Part shown: in pieces, positions 45,619 through 54,478 of the stretch | Numbering within the stretch: position 1 is the first letter of the stretch | Layout: every line of letters begins with the position of its first letter | Assembly: GCA_016928305.1 (NCBI GenBank) | Contig: JAFGKY010000165.1 | Coordinates: forward strand, 51,623 to 115,622 | Direction of reading: 5' to 3' | Length of the DNA: 64,000 bases | DNA from: Bacteroidales bacterium | Lineage (GTDB): Bacteria; Bacteroidota; Bacteroidia; Bacteroidales; UBA10428 | Notes under the pieces: generated by a model | Seen by the model: only the letters and a program-made list of their open reading frames with translations | What the model was told of the DNA's origin: nothing | The model's database searches: none | Made by a program: the position numbers and the translations under genes

Positions 45619-46426
45619 GGCAGCTTATACATTCTGTAGTTACAGGAAAGTAATCCGCAAGAATGGCATATAATTCCGGATCGTATTCCTTCAATTCAAT
45701 CCGTGTATTCACATGATTATGTTTTCCATCTGGTTCGGGTACTTCAGCATTTACATTGAACCAGTCCTGTGCTCCTTCAGCCCAATACTCAAAAATGTTG
45801 GTAGCAGCATAGGTACCGAAATACTTTCCTGCGGCCAGTGCCTTATCAAGTGCAATTTGCAGCCTTGTGTTAATAGAAGTATCAACCTGAACAATTCCTA
45901 CCAGGTGAATGGTATGAGCAAATTCATGAATCAGAATATCTTCTGCATGGTATTTATCAATCTGATAACATAAGAGATTTTCCTCGGCACAGGTGGTCAG
46001 TGGATTATCAATGGATCCTCCCAGGCCTCTTGCTCTAACATCCCAGTTGATAGAAGTATCATTAACCAGAAACCTGTGTTCGGGAATATCAGTGGTTCCT
46101 TCATACCGTGCCATAACACCAATCCGAACACCCGTTGTTCTCATCTTTTCAACGACATCTTCAGGAAGCCTGCTGGTAATGTAAGCAATAATATCATGTG
46201 CTTTTAAGAGGGCACTATCGGGCACCCTCCAGGATGACAGAATAGGAAATCCATTGGCATCAATATATTTTTTATAAAACGGGTCAAGGTTCAGATCGGA
46301 GGGAGGTACAGTGATCTTAACCTCCTTTTTGAATGGTTTTGAAGTCTGACTTGTCTGCCCTATAAGCATTAAGCTTAATGTTTGGGCAACAAAGAGACAT
46401 ACTAAACAAAGGTGAATCATTTTCAT
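45602..46426 (-). CDS. Exported HExxH metallopeptidase-like protein with C-terminal CxxCH
   Basis: A 274-residue exported protein (signal about 1-24). The zinc motif is H167-E-F-A-H171 (ILIHEFAHTIH), with E213 and E217 in FEYWAEGAQDWF as candidates for the third ligand, so it looks like a small gluzincin. No named family is recognised with certainty. The last ten residues contain C266-I-S-C-H270, which has the form of a haem-c attachment site; it could be coincidental or could form a metal/redox site. It shares a transcript with the M24 gene (17-bp overlap). A candidate promoter lies 25 bp upstream. It is a fourth secreted HExxH protein in the window. Confidence 0.75.
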   Translation of the reverse strand: MKMIHLCLVCLFVAQTLSLMLIGQTSQTSKPFKKEVKITVPPSDLNLDPFYKKYIDANGFPILSSWRVPDSALLKAHDIIAYITSRLPEDVVEKMRTTGVRIGVMARYEGTTDIPEHRFLVNDTSINWDVRARGLGGSIDNPLTTCAEENLLCYQIDKYHAEDILIHEFAHTIHLVGIVQVDTSINTRLQIALDKALAAGKYFGTYAATNIFEYWAEGAQDWFNVNAEVPEPDGKHNHVNTRIELKEYDPELYAILADYFPVTTECISCHGADQ

Positions 46427-46450
46427 ACTTACTTATTTTTTACTGTTGTT

Positions 46451-46481
46451 TGAAAGTACAAAAAACATATCATATTACAAA
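46451..46481 (-). promoter_or_regulatory. Candidate Bacteroidota-type promoter for the HExxH/M24 unit
   Basis: On the minus strand TTTG is separated by exactly 19 bp from TACTTTCA, close to the phylum's TTTG-N19-TAnnTTTG consensus (two mismatches in the -7 box). It ends 25 bp before the ATG at 46426. Confidence 0.45.
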
Positions 46482-46623
46482 CTGTACATGCTTAAAAGCA
46501 AAGACCATAGATAATACGGAATCCTAAATTTTTTATATTTCTTGTCATCCTTATTCTCACTTAACGGGTCATAATTACTGATATCTGTTTGGGCCTATGA
46601 ACATCTTTACTAACTTTTGTCCT

Positions 46624-48897
46624 ATGAAGCAAAAACTGAAAAGCATATTACTTTACTCCTTCTTTCTTTTCTTCTTATATAATTTACAGGCTCAGGTAAC
46701 TATAAACGATTATAAAAGGGCCGATTCCGTTTCAAAATTCAATGACCTGGTATATCACGCGGTATATTCACCGGCATGGATCGACAGCACACACTATGTC
46801 TGGTATAAAATAAAAATAAAACAGGGAGATGAGTACATGCTGGTTGATGCAGATAAATTGAAAAAGACTGTTGCATTTGACCAGGAAAAACTTTGCACAC
46901 AAATTAACAAAATCATCGGTAAAACATACAAGCCATATTCGATTCCTCTTCACAACATATCATTCAGTAAAGACCTGAAAGAATTATCCTTTATGCTGGA
47001 TAGTTTTAACTGGACATGCAATTTGCGCAGTTATAAACTGACAAAACTGCAAAAAGAAGAACCTGAAAAGGATCGGGGATACTGGGGTGAGAGTATTGAT
47101 GAGCTGGGTAATCCTCCCGTTATATCACCGGATAGTGGATGGACTGCCTTCATTAAAGAATACAATGTCTTCATCAGGGAAAGTAAAACCAATACTGAAT
47201 ATCAGCTCAGTTACGATGGTTCGGAAGGAGAATTCTATTCATCATACATAGTCTGGTCACCCAATTCCAAAAAACTCGCAACCTATAAAATAAGAGATAA
47301 TAGAAAAAAGTATATATATTTTATTGAATCTTCACCTGCAGATCAATTGCAGCCGATATTGCATAAACGTGAATACCTTAAACCCGGTGATGCACTTACC
47401 CGGCGAAAACCTTCCTTATTTCTGGCTGATGAAAAACGACAGGTTGAAGTCAACTGCACCGCATTTGATAATCAATACGAATTATCGAACATCGAATGGA
47501 GAAAAGACAGCCGGAGCTTTACTTTCGAATATAATCAACGCGGTCACCAGGTGTATCAGGTTATAGAAGTAGAAAGCACTACAGGTTCAGTGAAGGTGTT
47601 GGTCGATGAACGAAGCTCCACATTTATTGACTACAGCAGCAAGAAGTACCGTTATGATGTGAATGACGGAAAAGAAATAGTTTGGGCATCTGAAAGAGAC
47701 GGGTGGAATCATTTATACCTGATTGATGGGGAGACAGGAAAAACAAAAAACCAGATTACCAGGGGTGAATGGGTTGTAAGAGGGGTTGAGTTCGTGGATG
47801 AAAAAGCACGTCAGCTTGTTTTCAGAGGCAGTGGAAGAAATCCGGGAGAGGATCCTTATTTTGTCCATTACTACCGTATTAATTTTGACGGATCAGAGCT
47901 TACTGAACTGACTTCAGAAAAAGCTAACCATAGTGCAGTCTTTTCTGCTGATCACCGCTATTTCATCGATAGCTATTCGACTGTCAGTCATCCTCCGGTA
48001 ACACAAATCTGCATCACCGAAAGCAGTAAGCCGGTTATGCAACTTGAAAAAACTGATATAACAGAACTTATAGCCAGCGGATGGTATGCTCCGGAAGCAT
48101 TCGTTGCCAAAGGCAGGGATGGAAAGACTGATATATGGGGGAACATTTACCGTCCCGTTAATTTTGATTCCACCCGGAAATATGCTATTGTTGAATTTAT
48201 CTATGCAGGGCCCCACAGTTCTTTCGTGCAGAAATCTTTCCGACCTTATGTTCATTTCAATAGCCTGGCCGAACTGGGATTTATCATTGTACAAATTGAT
48301 GGAATGGGCACGTCAAACCGTTCGAAAGCTTTTCATGATATTTGCTGGAAGAACCTGAAAGATGGTGGTTTCCCTGACAGGATATTATGGATAAAAGCTG
48401 CAGCTGAAAAATATTCATATATGGATACAACGCGGGTGGGCATCTTTGGTGGTTCGGCCGGAGGCCAGAATGCCATGGCAGCTTTGCTTTTTCATCCTGG
48501 TTTTTACAAAGTAGCTGTTGCATCATGCGGATGCCATGATAACCGTATGGATAAAATATGGTGGAATGAACAATTCATGGGTTATCCCATAGGGTCGCAT
48601 TATGCTGCATGCTCCAATGTTGTAAATGCAGGCAGTTTAAAGGGTAAGCTATTGTTATTGGTGGGTGAGGTTGATGACAACGTCGATCCGGCATCAACGA
48701 TGCAGGTGGTAAATGCCCTGATAAAAGCAAACAAGGATTTTGATCTGGTCATATTGCCTGGGACAAATCACACTTCGGGCGGAAAATACGGTGAACGGAA
48801 ACGCAGGGACTTCTTTGTCCGGCATCTCCTGGGTGTGGAAACACCTGAATGGAACATGATAAATAATAATGCAGAACCAATAAAAACCATAAAATGA
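46624..48897 (+). CDS. S9-family peptidase (DPP IV N-domain plus prolyl-oligopeptidase catalytic domain)
   Basis: Exported serine peptidase of 757 residues from the chosen start (46624, MKQKLKSILLYSFF signal; frame extends to 46597). Order: signal (about 1-23), beta-propeller of DPPIV_N type (about 70-500), alpha/beta-hydrolase domain (about 510-750). Catalytic triad: S611 (FGGSAGGQ), D684 (VDDNVDP), H716 (TNHTSGG). S9 enzymes mostly cut after proline, but the DWxYEEE double-Glu motif that anchors substrate N-termini in DPP IV is not seen at the expected place (GEFYSSYIVWSP), so dipeptidyl specificity is uncertain. Its stop codon overlaps the start of GH146 (ATGA), so peptidase and beta-L-arabinofuranosidase are made together. 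Confidence 0.9.
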   Translation: MKQKLKSILLYSFFLFFLYNLQAQVTINDYKRADSVSKFNDLVYHAVYSPAWIDSTHYVWYKIKIKQGDEYMLVDADKLKKTVAFDQEKLCTQINKIIGKTYKPYSIPLHNISFSKDLKELSFMLDSFNWTCNLRSYKLTKLQKEEPEKDRGYWGESIDELGNPPVISPDSGWTAFIKEYNVFIRESKTNTEYQLSYDGSEGEFYSSYIVWSPNSKKLATYKIRDNRKKYIYFIESSPADQLQPILHKREYLKPGDALTRRKPSLFLADEKRQVEVNCTAFDNQYELSNIEWRKDSRSFTFEYNQRGHQVYQVIEVESTTGSVKVLVDERSSTFIDYSSKKYRYDVNDGKEIVWASERDGWNHLYLIDGETGKTKNQITRGEWVVRGVEFVDEKARQLVFRGSGRNPGEDPYFVHYYRINFDGSELTELTSEKANHSAVFSADHRYFIDSYSTVSHPPVTQICITESSKPVMQLEKTDITELIASGWYAPEAFVAKGRDGKTDIWGNIYRPVNFDSTRKYAIVEFIYAGPHSSFVQKSFRPYVHFNSLAELGFIIVQIDGMGTSNRSKAFHDICWKNLKDGGFPDRILWIKAAAEKYSYMDTTRVGIFGGSAGGQNAMAALLFHPGFYKVAVASCGCHDNRMDKIWWNEQFMGYPIGSHYAACSNVVNAGSLKGKLLLLVGEVDDNVDPASTMQVVNALIKANKDFDLVILPGTNHTSGGKYGERKRRDFFVRHLLGVETPEWNMINNNAEPIKTIK

Positions 48898-51257
48898 GAA
48901 CACTTATCAGATCGTTTGTTGTTTCAATTACTTTCGTAAGTCTTTTAATCTCGTGTAACCTTTCCACGGAAAGCACTATCAAAACCACAGGACCCGAAGT
49001 AATTGAATTCGGAGTATTACCATTCGATATATCGGATGTTAAATTACTTGATGGACCTTTTAAAAAAGCAACGGAATTAAACATCAAATCATTATTGAAT
49101 TACGAACCCGACAGGCTGCTGGCAAAATTCCGCATTGAAGCCGGACTGACTCCCAAAGCCGAACATTATGAGGGATGGGAAGGAATGACAATTGCCGGAC
49201 ATAGTCTGGGCCATTACCTGAGTGCCTGCGCCCTGATGTATCAGACCACCGGAGATAAGCGGTTTCTCGACCGTGTAAACTACATGGTAGCAGAACTCGA
49301 TACCTGCCAAATGGCTGACAAAGAAGGTTATATCGGAGCATTTCCTGATGGAAAAAAGATACTTGAGGAAGAAGTGGCGAAAGGTGATATACGTTCTGCC
49401 GGTTTTGACCTGAATGGAATATGGGTTCCATTTTATACTCAGCATAAGGTCATGATGGGTCTCAACGACGCTTATCATCTTTGCGGGAACAAGAAAGCCC
49501 TCGATATTGAAATAAAATTTGCAGACTGGCTGGAGGGAATCGTCATTAATTTACCTGACACTTCGGTTCAAAAGATGCTGCATTGTGAACATGGAGGCAT
49601 CAATGAAGCTCTTGCTCAGTTATACGGCGATACCGGCAACGAAAAATACCTGAAGATGTCCCGTATTTTCCATCATAAGGCCATACTCGATTCCCTTTTG
49701 ATAGGCAAAGACGTATTACCCGGAAAACATGCTAATACTCAATTTCCTAAATTGATAGGCCTTGCCCGACGTTATGAACTCACCGGGGACATGGATGACC
49801 GGAAGACAGCTGAATTTTTCTGGGACAGGGTTGTTAATCATCACTCGTATGTTACAGGAGGAAACTGCAACAATGAATATTTCGGCCAGCCCGATAAATT
49901 GCGTGACAGGCTCGGACCGAATACAACGGAGACCTGCAATGTTTACAATATGCTTAAACTTACCCGTCATCTGTTTATGTGGAGCCCGGAAGCTGAAAAG
50001 GCTGATTTCTATGAACGGGCGTTATTCAACCATATTCTTTCATCACAGCATCCGAAGGACGGGCGTGTCATATATAATTTGTCACTCGACATGGGCGGGA
50101 GGAAAGAATACCAGGATCCCTTGTGGTTTACCTGCTGTATCGGAACCGGGATGGAAAATCATTCGAAGTATGGCGGAAACATTTATTATCATAATAATGA
50201 TGAAATTTATGTGAGCCAGTTCATTGCTTCCGAGGTTAACTGGAGGGATAAAGGTGTATTCATTAAACAGGAAACCGCTTACCCCGAAGAACAAGGGACA
50301 TCATTCACGGTTGACTGTCAGGATCCGGTTAAGTTCACCCTGCAAATACGATATCCTTATTGGGCAGAGAATGGAATTTCCGTAACCGTAAACGGTAAAG
50401 AGTTCCGAATAAAACAACATCCAGGCAGTTTCGTTCCGGTTAAAAGAACATGGAATAGAGGTGACAAAGTGGAAGTCAAACTGCCGTTTTCACTCAGGCT
50501 CGAGACCATGCCGGATGATTCAAACCGCGTAGCCATATTGTATGGTCCATTGGTCATGGCCGGTGAACTTGGACCTGATCGGGATTCAGCAGTTTTTGAT
50601 CCGCTGTATGTACCTGTGCTGATGACAGGCGACAGGAATCCGGCTAACTGGATGGAAGCTGTTCCGGGAAATGCCAACTTCTTTATAACCAAGGGTGTGG
50701 GGAAACCACGTGATGTTGAATTAAGGCCATTTTATGCAATGCATGAGCGGCATTATTCGATATACTGGGATATGTTCACGGAGGAGGACTGGAATAAAAG
50801 AGAAGCTGAATACAAGGCTGAAATGGCACGTATAAAGGATTTATTAGAGAAAACCATTGATTTTGTCCAGGCGGGCGAGATGCAACCCGAACGCGATCAT
50901 AATTTCAAAGGGGAAAAAACAGAACCCTATTACTTCAAAGAGAGAGCATTTCGTGAATCGCGGGGTGGCTGGTTTTCTTATGACATGAAAGTCCTGCCTG
51001 ATCAACCACTGGCACTTGTGGTTGACTACTGGGGAGGATTCCCGGGGGCAAAAACATTTGATATACTAATAAACGATAAGATCATCGCAACCGAAAACAT
51101 TTCCAATAAAAAAGACGGACAGTTCATCAGCCCGGAATACAAAATTCCCGGAGAACTCACCAAAGGAAAAAGAAAAATAACGGTAAAATTTCAGGCTCAT
51201 CCCAGAAATATGGCCGGACCGGTGTTTGGCGTACGGGTCATTAAAACAGAAGAATAG
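48894..51257 (+). CDS. GH146-type beta-L-arabinofuranosidase, lipoprotein
   Basis: Predicted exo-beta-L-arabinofuranosidase of the DUF1680 superfamily, closer to GH146 (BT_0349 type) than to GH127 as judged by the motifs TETCNVYNM and FTCCIGTG. Zinc/nucleophile residues correspond to E346, C348, C414 and C415; GGNCNNEYFG holds the probable acid/base Glu. The signal peptide ends in lipobox LISC (C21), so it is a lipoprotein. Order: (alpha/alpha)6 barrel (about 45-430), beta-sandwiches (about 430-640), C-terminal beta domain (about 690-787) of the kind appended to GH146. It overlaps the S9 gene by 4 bp and is followed by a terminator. GH146 enzymes act on beta-L-Araf in pectic arabinan; activity on Hyp-arabinosides is possible but untested. 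Confidence 0.9.
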   Translation: MRTLIRSFVVSITFVSLLISCNLSTESTIKTTGPEVIEFGVLPFDISDVKLLDGPFKKATELNIKSLLNYEPDRLLAKFRIEAGLTPKAEHYEGWEGMTIAGHSLGHYLSACALMYQTTGDKRFLDRVNYMVAELDTCQMADKEGYIGAFPDGKKILEEEVAKGDIRSAGFDLNGIWVPFYTQHKVMMGLNDAYHLCGNKKALDIEIKFADWLEGIVINLPDTSVQKMLHCEHGGINEALAQLYGDTGNEKYLKMSRIFHHKAILDSLLIGKDVLPGKHANTQFPKLIGLARRYELTGDMDDRKTAEFFWDRVVNHHSYVTGGNCNNEYFGQPDKLRDRLGPNTTETCNVYNMLKLTRHLFMWSPEAEKADFYERALFNHILSSQHPKDGRVIYNLSLDMGGRKEYQDPLWFTCCIGTGMENHSKYGGNIYYHNNDEIYVSQFIASEVNWRDKGVFIKQETAYPEEQGTSFTVDCQDPVKFTLQIRYPYWAENGISVTVNGKEFRIKQHPGSFVPVKRTWNRGDKVEVKLPFSLRLETMPDDSNRVAILYGPLVMAGELGPDRDSAVFDPLYVPVLMTGDRNPANWMEAVPGNANFFITKGVGKPRDVELRPFYAMHERHYSIYWDMFTEEDWNKREAEYKAEMARIKDLLEKTIDFVQAGEMQPERDHNFKGEKTEPYYFKERAFRESRGGWFSYDMKVLPDQPLALVVDYWGGFPGAKTFDILINDKIIATENISNKKDGQFISPEYKIPGELTKGKRKITVKFQAHPRNMAGPVFGVRVIKTEE

Positions 51258-51287
51258 GTAGTCAGTTAGTTAGGGTTAATACTTGGC

Positions 51288-51323
51288 AAGAGGCTGTTTT
51301 ATAATGAAACGGCCTCTTTTTTT
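51288..51323 (+). terminator. Terminator of the S9-GH146 unit
   Basis: AAGAGGCTGTTT pairs with AAACGGCCTCTT (one mismatch) across a short loop and is followed by a T-run, about 30 bp after the GH146 stop codon. Confidence 0.85.
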
Positions 51324-51424
51324 GCATCAGCAAAGACAGGCTATTTTTCGGGACAGGAGTGACAGCCGTTTCCCTTTTTCCACATCATATAACATAATGT
51401 GTAAATAACGCTATGTCATAAAAT

Positions 51425-51456
51425 AAAGACAGTTTACCGGATGGTAAACTGTCTTT
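51425..51456. terminator. Bidirectional hairpin terminator
   Basis: AAAGACAGTTTACC-GGAT-GGTAAACTGTCTTT is a perfect 14-bp stem with flanking A- and T-rich ends, usable on either strand. Confidence 0.75.
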
Positions 51457-51563
51457 TCAAGCCTGATCTATTAACTAATCCTATTTCCTGATTTCAATAA
51501 AAAAAACATTACTATTTATTGGTATACAAAACAGGCATAAATTAAAATACAATTAAAACCAAA

Positions 51564-51594
51564 GAAACCGGTCAAGAAAGCCTGACCGGTTTTC
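51564..51594 (-). terminator. Terminator of the minus-strand SusCD operon
   Basis: GAAACCGGTCA and TGACCGGTTTC form an 11-bp stem with an 8-base loop, just past the stop codon of the last gene of the operon. Confidence 0.75.
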
Positions 51595-51610
51595 TCTCTG
51601 CATAAAGCAA

Positions 51611-53119
51611 TTATTGCTTTATAAACTTACTCATATAAAGCTGTCCGTCGTTTGTCTGCAGCTTTATAAAATAGATTCCGCCGTTCAGATTGGATGCATC
51701 AATGGATAGTCTTGTACGGGCGTCATTTCTGATTGTCTTAATCACACTACCGTTCAGTCCCACAATTTCCACTTTTTGCACCAAAGTTGTATTCTCAAGA
51801 TTCAAAACATCGGTAACCGGATTCGGAGATAATATAATACCTGCATTGGATATGTCAGTTATTGACCCTCCTGTGCTGATCAATATTGTTTTTGATCCCG
51901 ATTTACCGGAGCCGTCATTGGCTGTTGCAGTTACAACAACAGATCCGTCGCTGACAGCCGTCAATAAACCATTTGCATCAATGGTTGCAACTCCTTCCGG
52001 AGACAGGCTCCATGTTACAGATATATCATTGGCACAAGCCGGCACAACGTTCGCTGTCATCTGTTTTGTACCTCCGGCCTGGGTTATGGTGTTGCCATCA
52101 GAAGTTACTGAAACTGAAACAACCAGGTAGGTCTGGTTGGACAGTGTTACCTCATATTGTTCACTATATGCACCATAGTCATTAGCAGTTGCGGTAGCAT
52201 AAACAGTACCATTACATTCTGCACTCAAAAGACCGGTTTCGGAAATAGTTGCGATTCCGGTTCCGTTTACAACACTCCAGGTAAATTCTTTATTCGTGGC
52301 CTCTGCAGGTAATGCTTCAGCACTCATCTGAAGCGTGCCTTTATCGGTTGTGATGGTATTAGCCCCACCGGCTCCGGTAATATTAAAGTCTTCAACCAGG
52401 TCCAGATCAGCCCATCCTGTCAGGGTAATATCAGCAAGGATATTCTGGTTTATCACCCCGTTTTTAAAGCATATATCCAAAACTTCCCCTGTATCCGATG
52501 CAGGAAGATTAACGATAGCATAGGTCCACTTGCCGGGTTTTCTTATTCCTGCATAACTTGCCGTATCGGCCAGCGTATTCCAATCCCCTCCATTGATCCT
52601 TGTAGTAATCCCAAAACCGGATATCGTACTGTCAACAGGCGGATCAGGCGGAGGAGCGGCATTGGATCTTTTAACAATCCCAAATGCCAGTGCCATGTCC
52701 ATGAAACCATCAACATCAATACCTGTCCAGATCAACGTATCCCAGCTACCGGAGTACCTGAAGGGAGGTGCACCAAAAACAACTCTGTCGTTTGAAGCGT
52801 CAGGCCAGGGTTCAGTAGTTTCATCAATTCCCCCATAAGTAGAGATAAAAATCCTTATCGACGAATCGGACCCGGTTATCCAGGTGCCATTTTTAGTTGT
52901 AAAAGCACCGGCTTCCTCAACATACGACCAGGGATAGCTATAGTTCGGAGGGCTACCCCAACCAGGACGTGCCCATAATTTAAAATCCGTATCAAAACTT
53001 GCGTTGGCGCCGTTAAAAGTCTCTCTTGAAATCACAACAGAGTCAAGCCCTTCATGCTGAGCTTTCAGACCAGAAAACCCTGCACATAAGAAAAAAATGA
53101 GAATTAGTGCTTTTTTCAT
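51611..53119 (-). CDS. Secreted protein with Big2-type Ig domains, T9SS cargo
   Basis: A 502-residue secreted protein, last gene of the SusCD operon. Order: signal (about 1-20, ending LKAQ), an N-terminal beta-rich domain (about 25-235) not assigned to a family but with many Trp and Tyr (KLWARPGWG, SYPWSYVEE) as in glycan-binding modules, two Big2 Ig-like domains (about 245-325 and 335-415, each with the TWS...VATI pattern), and a T9SS sorting domain (about 425-502, LSPNPVTDV). No catalytic motif is seen. Operon position suggests an extracellular glycan-binding protein or adhesin for the xylan system. It lies 150 bp beyond the IPT/TIG lipoprotein. Confidence 0.8.
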   Translation of the reverse strand: MKKALILIFFLCAGFSGLKAQHEGLDSVVISRETFNGANASFDTDFKLWARPGWGSPPNYSYPWSYVEEAGAFTTKNGTWITGSDSSIRIFISTYGGIDETTEPWPDASNDRVVFGAPPFRYSGSWDTLIWTGIDVDGFMDMALAFGIVKRSNAAPPPDPPVDSTISGFGITTRINGGDWNTLADTASYAGIRKPGKWTYAIVNLPASDTGEVLDICFKNGVINQNILADITLTGWADLDLVEDFNITGAGGANTITTDKGTLQMSAEALPAEATNKEFTWSVVNGTGIATISETGLLSAECNGTVYATATANDYGAYSEQYEVTLSNQTYLVVSVSVTSDGNTITQAGGTKQMTANVVPACANDISVTWSLSPEGVATIDANGLLTAVSDGSVVVTATANDGSGKSGSKTILISTGGSITDISNAGIILSPNPVTDVLNLENTTLVQKVEIVGLNGSVIKTIRNDARTRLSIDASNLNGGIYFIKLQTNDGQLYMSKFIKQ

Positions 53120-53269
53120 AGTTCACAGATTTAGTTTACAATAATGAATTTTAACAATATTAAACAGTACATTTTTAATGATATATAGTGTATGTAATAG
53201 CCAGCAGTATTTACTTTCATGGCATGAATTATGAAAAAGAATAATGATGAATCACTACTCATTGTAGTA

Positions 53270-54472
53270 TCATCGAAAAACCGCCGTTGAGTCCGATCTG
53301 GGCCCAACATCAACCACCCTGAAATCATCAAACATCAACACAGCTCCTTCGTTAATAGGAAATCCAAAATTAACCTGTAAGCGCATGACTGTCCACCTTT
53401 GTTCCGGAGCGTGCCAGATTCTTGTGGCCCATTCATTCCATCCTTTCTTCAAGTTTAAGGTAGTATCACCTCTCATGTCAGAGTAACCGGGTAAATGAAC
53501 ACCTCCGGTCACCCTTATCTGGCGTCCTGAAATGTCCGACCAGACTTTTCCCGTATAAAGAAAACACCGGTTAGAATCACAAACATAACCTTCATTCACT
53601 ATCTGGTCGCTCCATTCTGCTTCACCCATTGCAAGCACGGTTGCTTTCAATAATTTGGTTCCCAGGCCCGGATAATTTCCGGGAGAGGCAATGATTTCAT
53701 ATTGTACCCTTGTGCCCGATCCGGCAAGCCACCATTGTGATCCTGCACTACCAGGAAGGTCCGATCCGATCAATCCAACTACAACGGCTGTATCCTCGAA
53801 ATTGCCATTTCTTGGCAAGGTATCAGCCCCTAAAAGGTCGGGCAGGCATTCATAATAAACGTCATCCGGACAGGCTATGAACAAACCTTCACTGGTTGCT
53901 ATTCCTGCATCGGATTCCAGATAGATATAATCGGTAACAGCACCTGAAGGAATTGAAAATTTGATCAACGTCTTGGATTTTTCCAAGATGGTACCTTCAG
54001 CTTCTCCAATCTTTGCGGAAGATACGATATCGAGGTTAGTACCATGCACAGTAATTACGTCATCTTCACTCCCGTACAAAGGATCAAACCACAGGATCGT
54101 TTGACGAGGAATAACATCAACAGAAGTAAAGGCCCTGTCTCCACCCGGGAAGACAAGAACAATCTTGTTTTCTCCCAGAGGTGCAATAGCCGGAGTATTA
54201 AATTTTATGCTCGTTTCCGTAACCGTCATTTCAATCCTTCGCACAACCACATCTCCGAAGATAATCCGCTCAATATTCTGAAGCTGGGTACCGTTAATTT
54301 CCATTTCAGCGCCTGTACCTGTAAAATCAGGCATACCAGTGATTCTGGAACTAACATCATGAATGGTAATCTCGATAATTCCTTCCTCTTCTTTACAGCC
54401 GGTTGCAAGCAATCCTAAGATGGCTGCAACAAACATGGGATATACTATTTTCTTTATCATAGTTTTAATCAT
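53270..54472 (-). CDS. IPT/TIG-domain surface glycan-binding lipoprotein (SGBP)
   Basis: A 400-residue lipoprotein with signal and lipobox LATGC (C26 from the first Met; MIKK at residue 5 is an alternative start). Two IPT/TIG Ig-like domains (about 35-120 and 122-205, with GSEDDVITVHGTNL) are followed by a C-terminal beta-sandwich (about 225-390, WWLAGSGTRV...VMRLQVNFGF...MFDDFRVVDV) that looks like a carbohydrate-binding module. The gene sits 6 bp after SusD, the usual place for the SGBP of Bacteroidota xylan loci. It should hold polysaccharide at the outer membrane beside SusD. Confidence 0.9.
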   Translation of the reverse strand: MIKTMIKKIVYPMFVAAILGLLATGCKEEEGIIEITIHDVSSRITGMPDFTGTGAEMEINGTQLQNIERIIFGDVVVRRIEMTVTETSIKFNTPAIAPLGENKIVLVFPGGDRAFTSVDVIPRQTILWFDPLYGSEDDVITVHGTNLDIVSSAKIGEAEGTILEKSKTLIKFSIPSGAVTDYIYLESDAGIATSEGLFIACPDDVYYECLPDLLGADTLPRNGNFEDTAVVVGLIGSDLPGSAGSQWWLAGSGTRVQYEIIASPGNYPGLGTKLLKATVLAMGEAEWSDQIVNEGYVCDSNRCFLYTGKVWSDISGRQIRVTGGVHLPGYSDMRGDTTLNLKKGWNEWATRIWHAPEQRWTVMRLQVNFGFPINEGAVLMFDDFRVVDVGPRSDSTAVFR

Positions 54473-54478
54473 TAAGTT

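Larger units (their letters stand above)
51258..51610. other. Convergent intergenic region with three hairpins
   Basis: It separates the plus-strand S9-GH146 unit from the minus-strand SusCD operon. Three stem-loops listed separately (51288, 51425, 51564) fill most of it; no gene is seen. They probably insulate the two converging transcripts. Confidence 0.75.
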
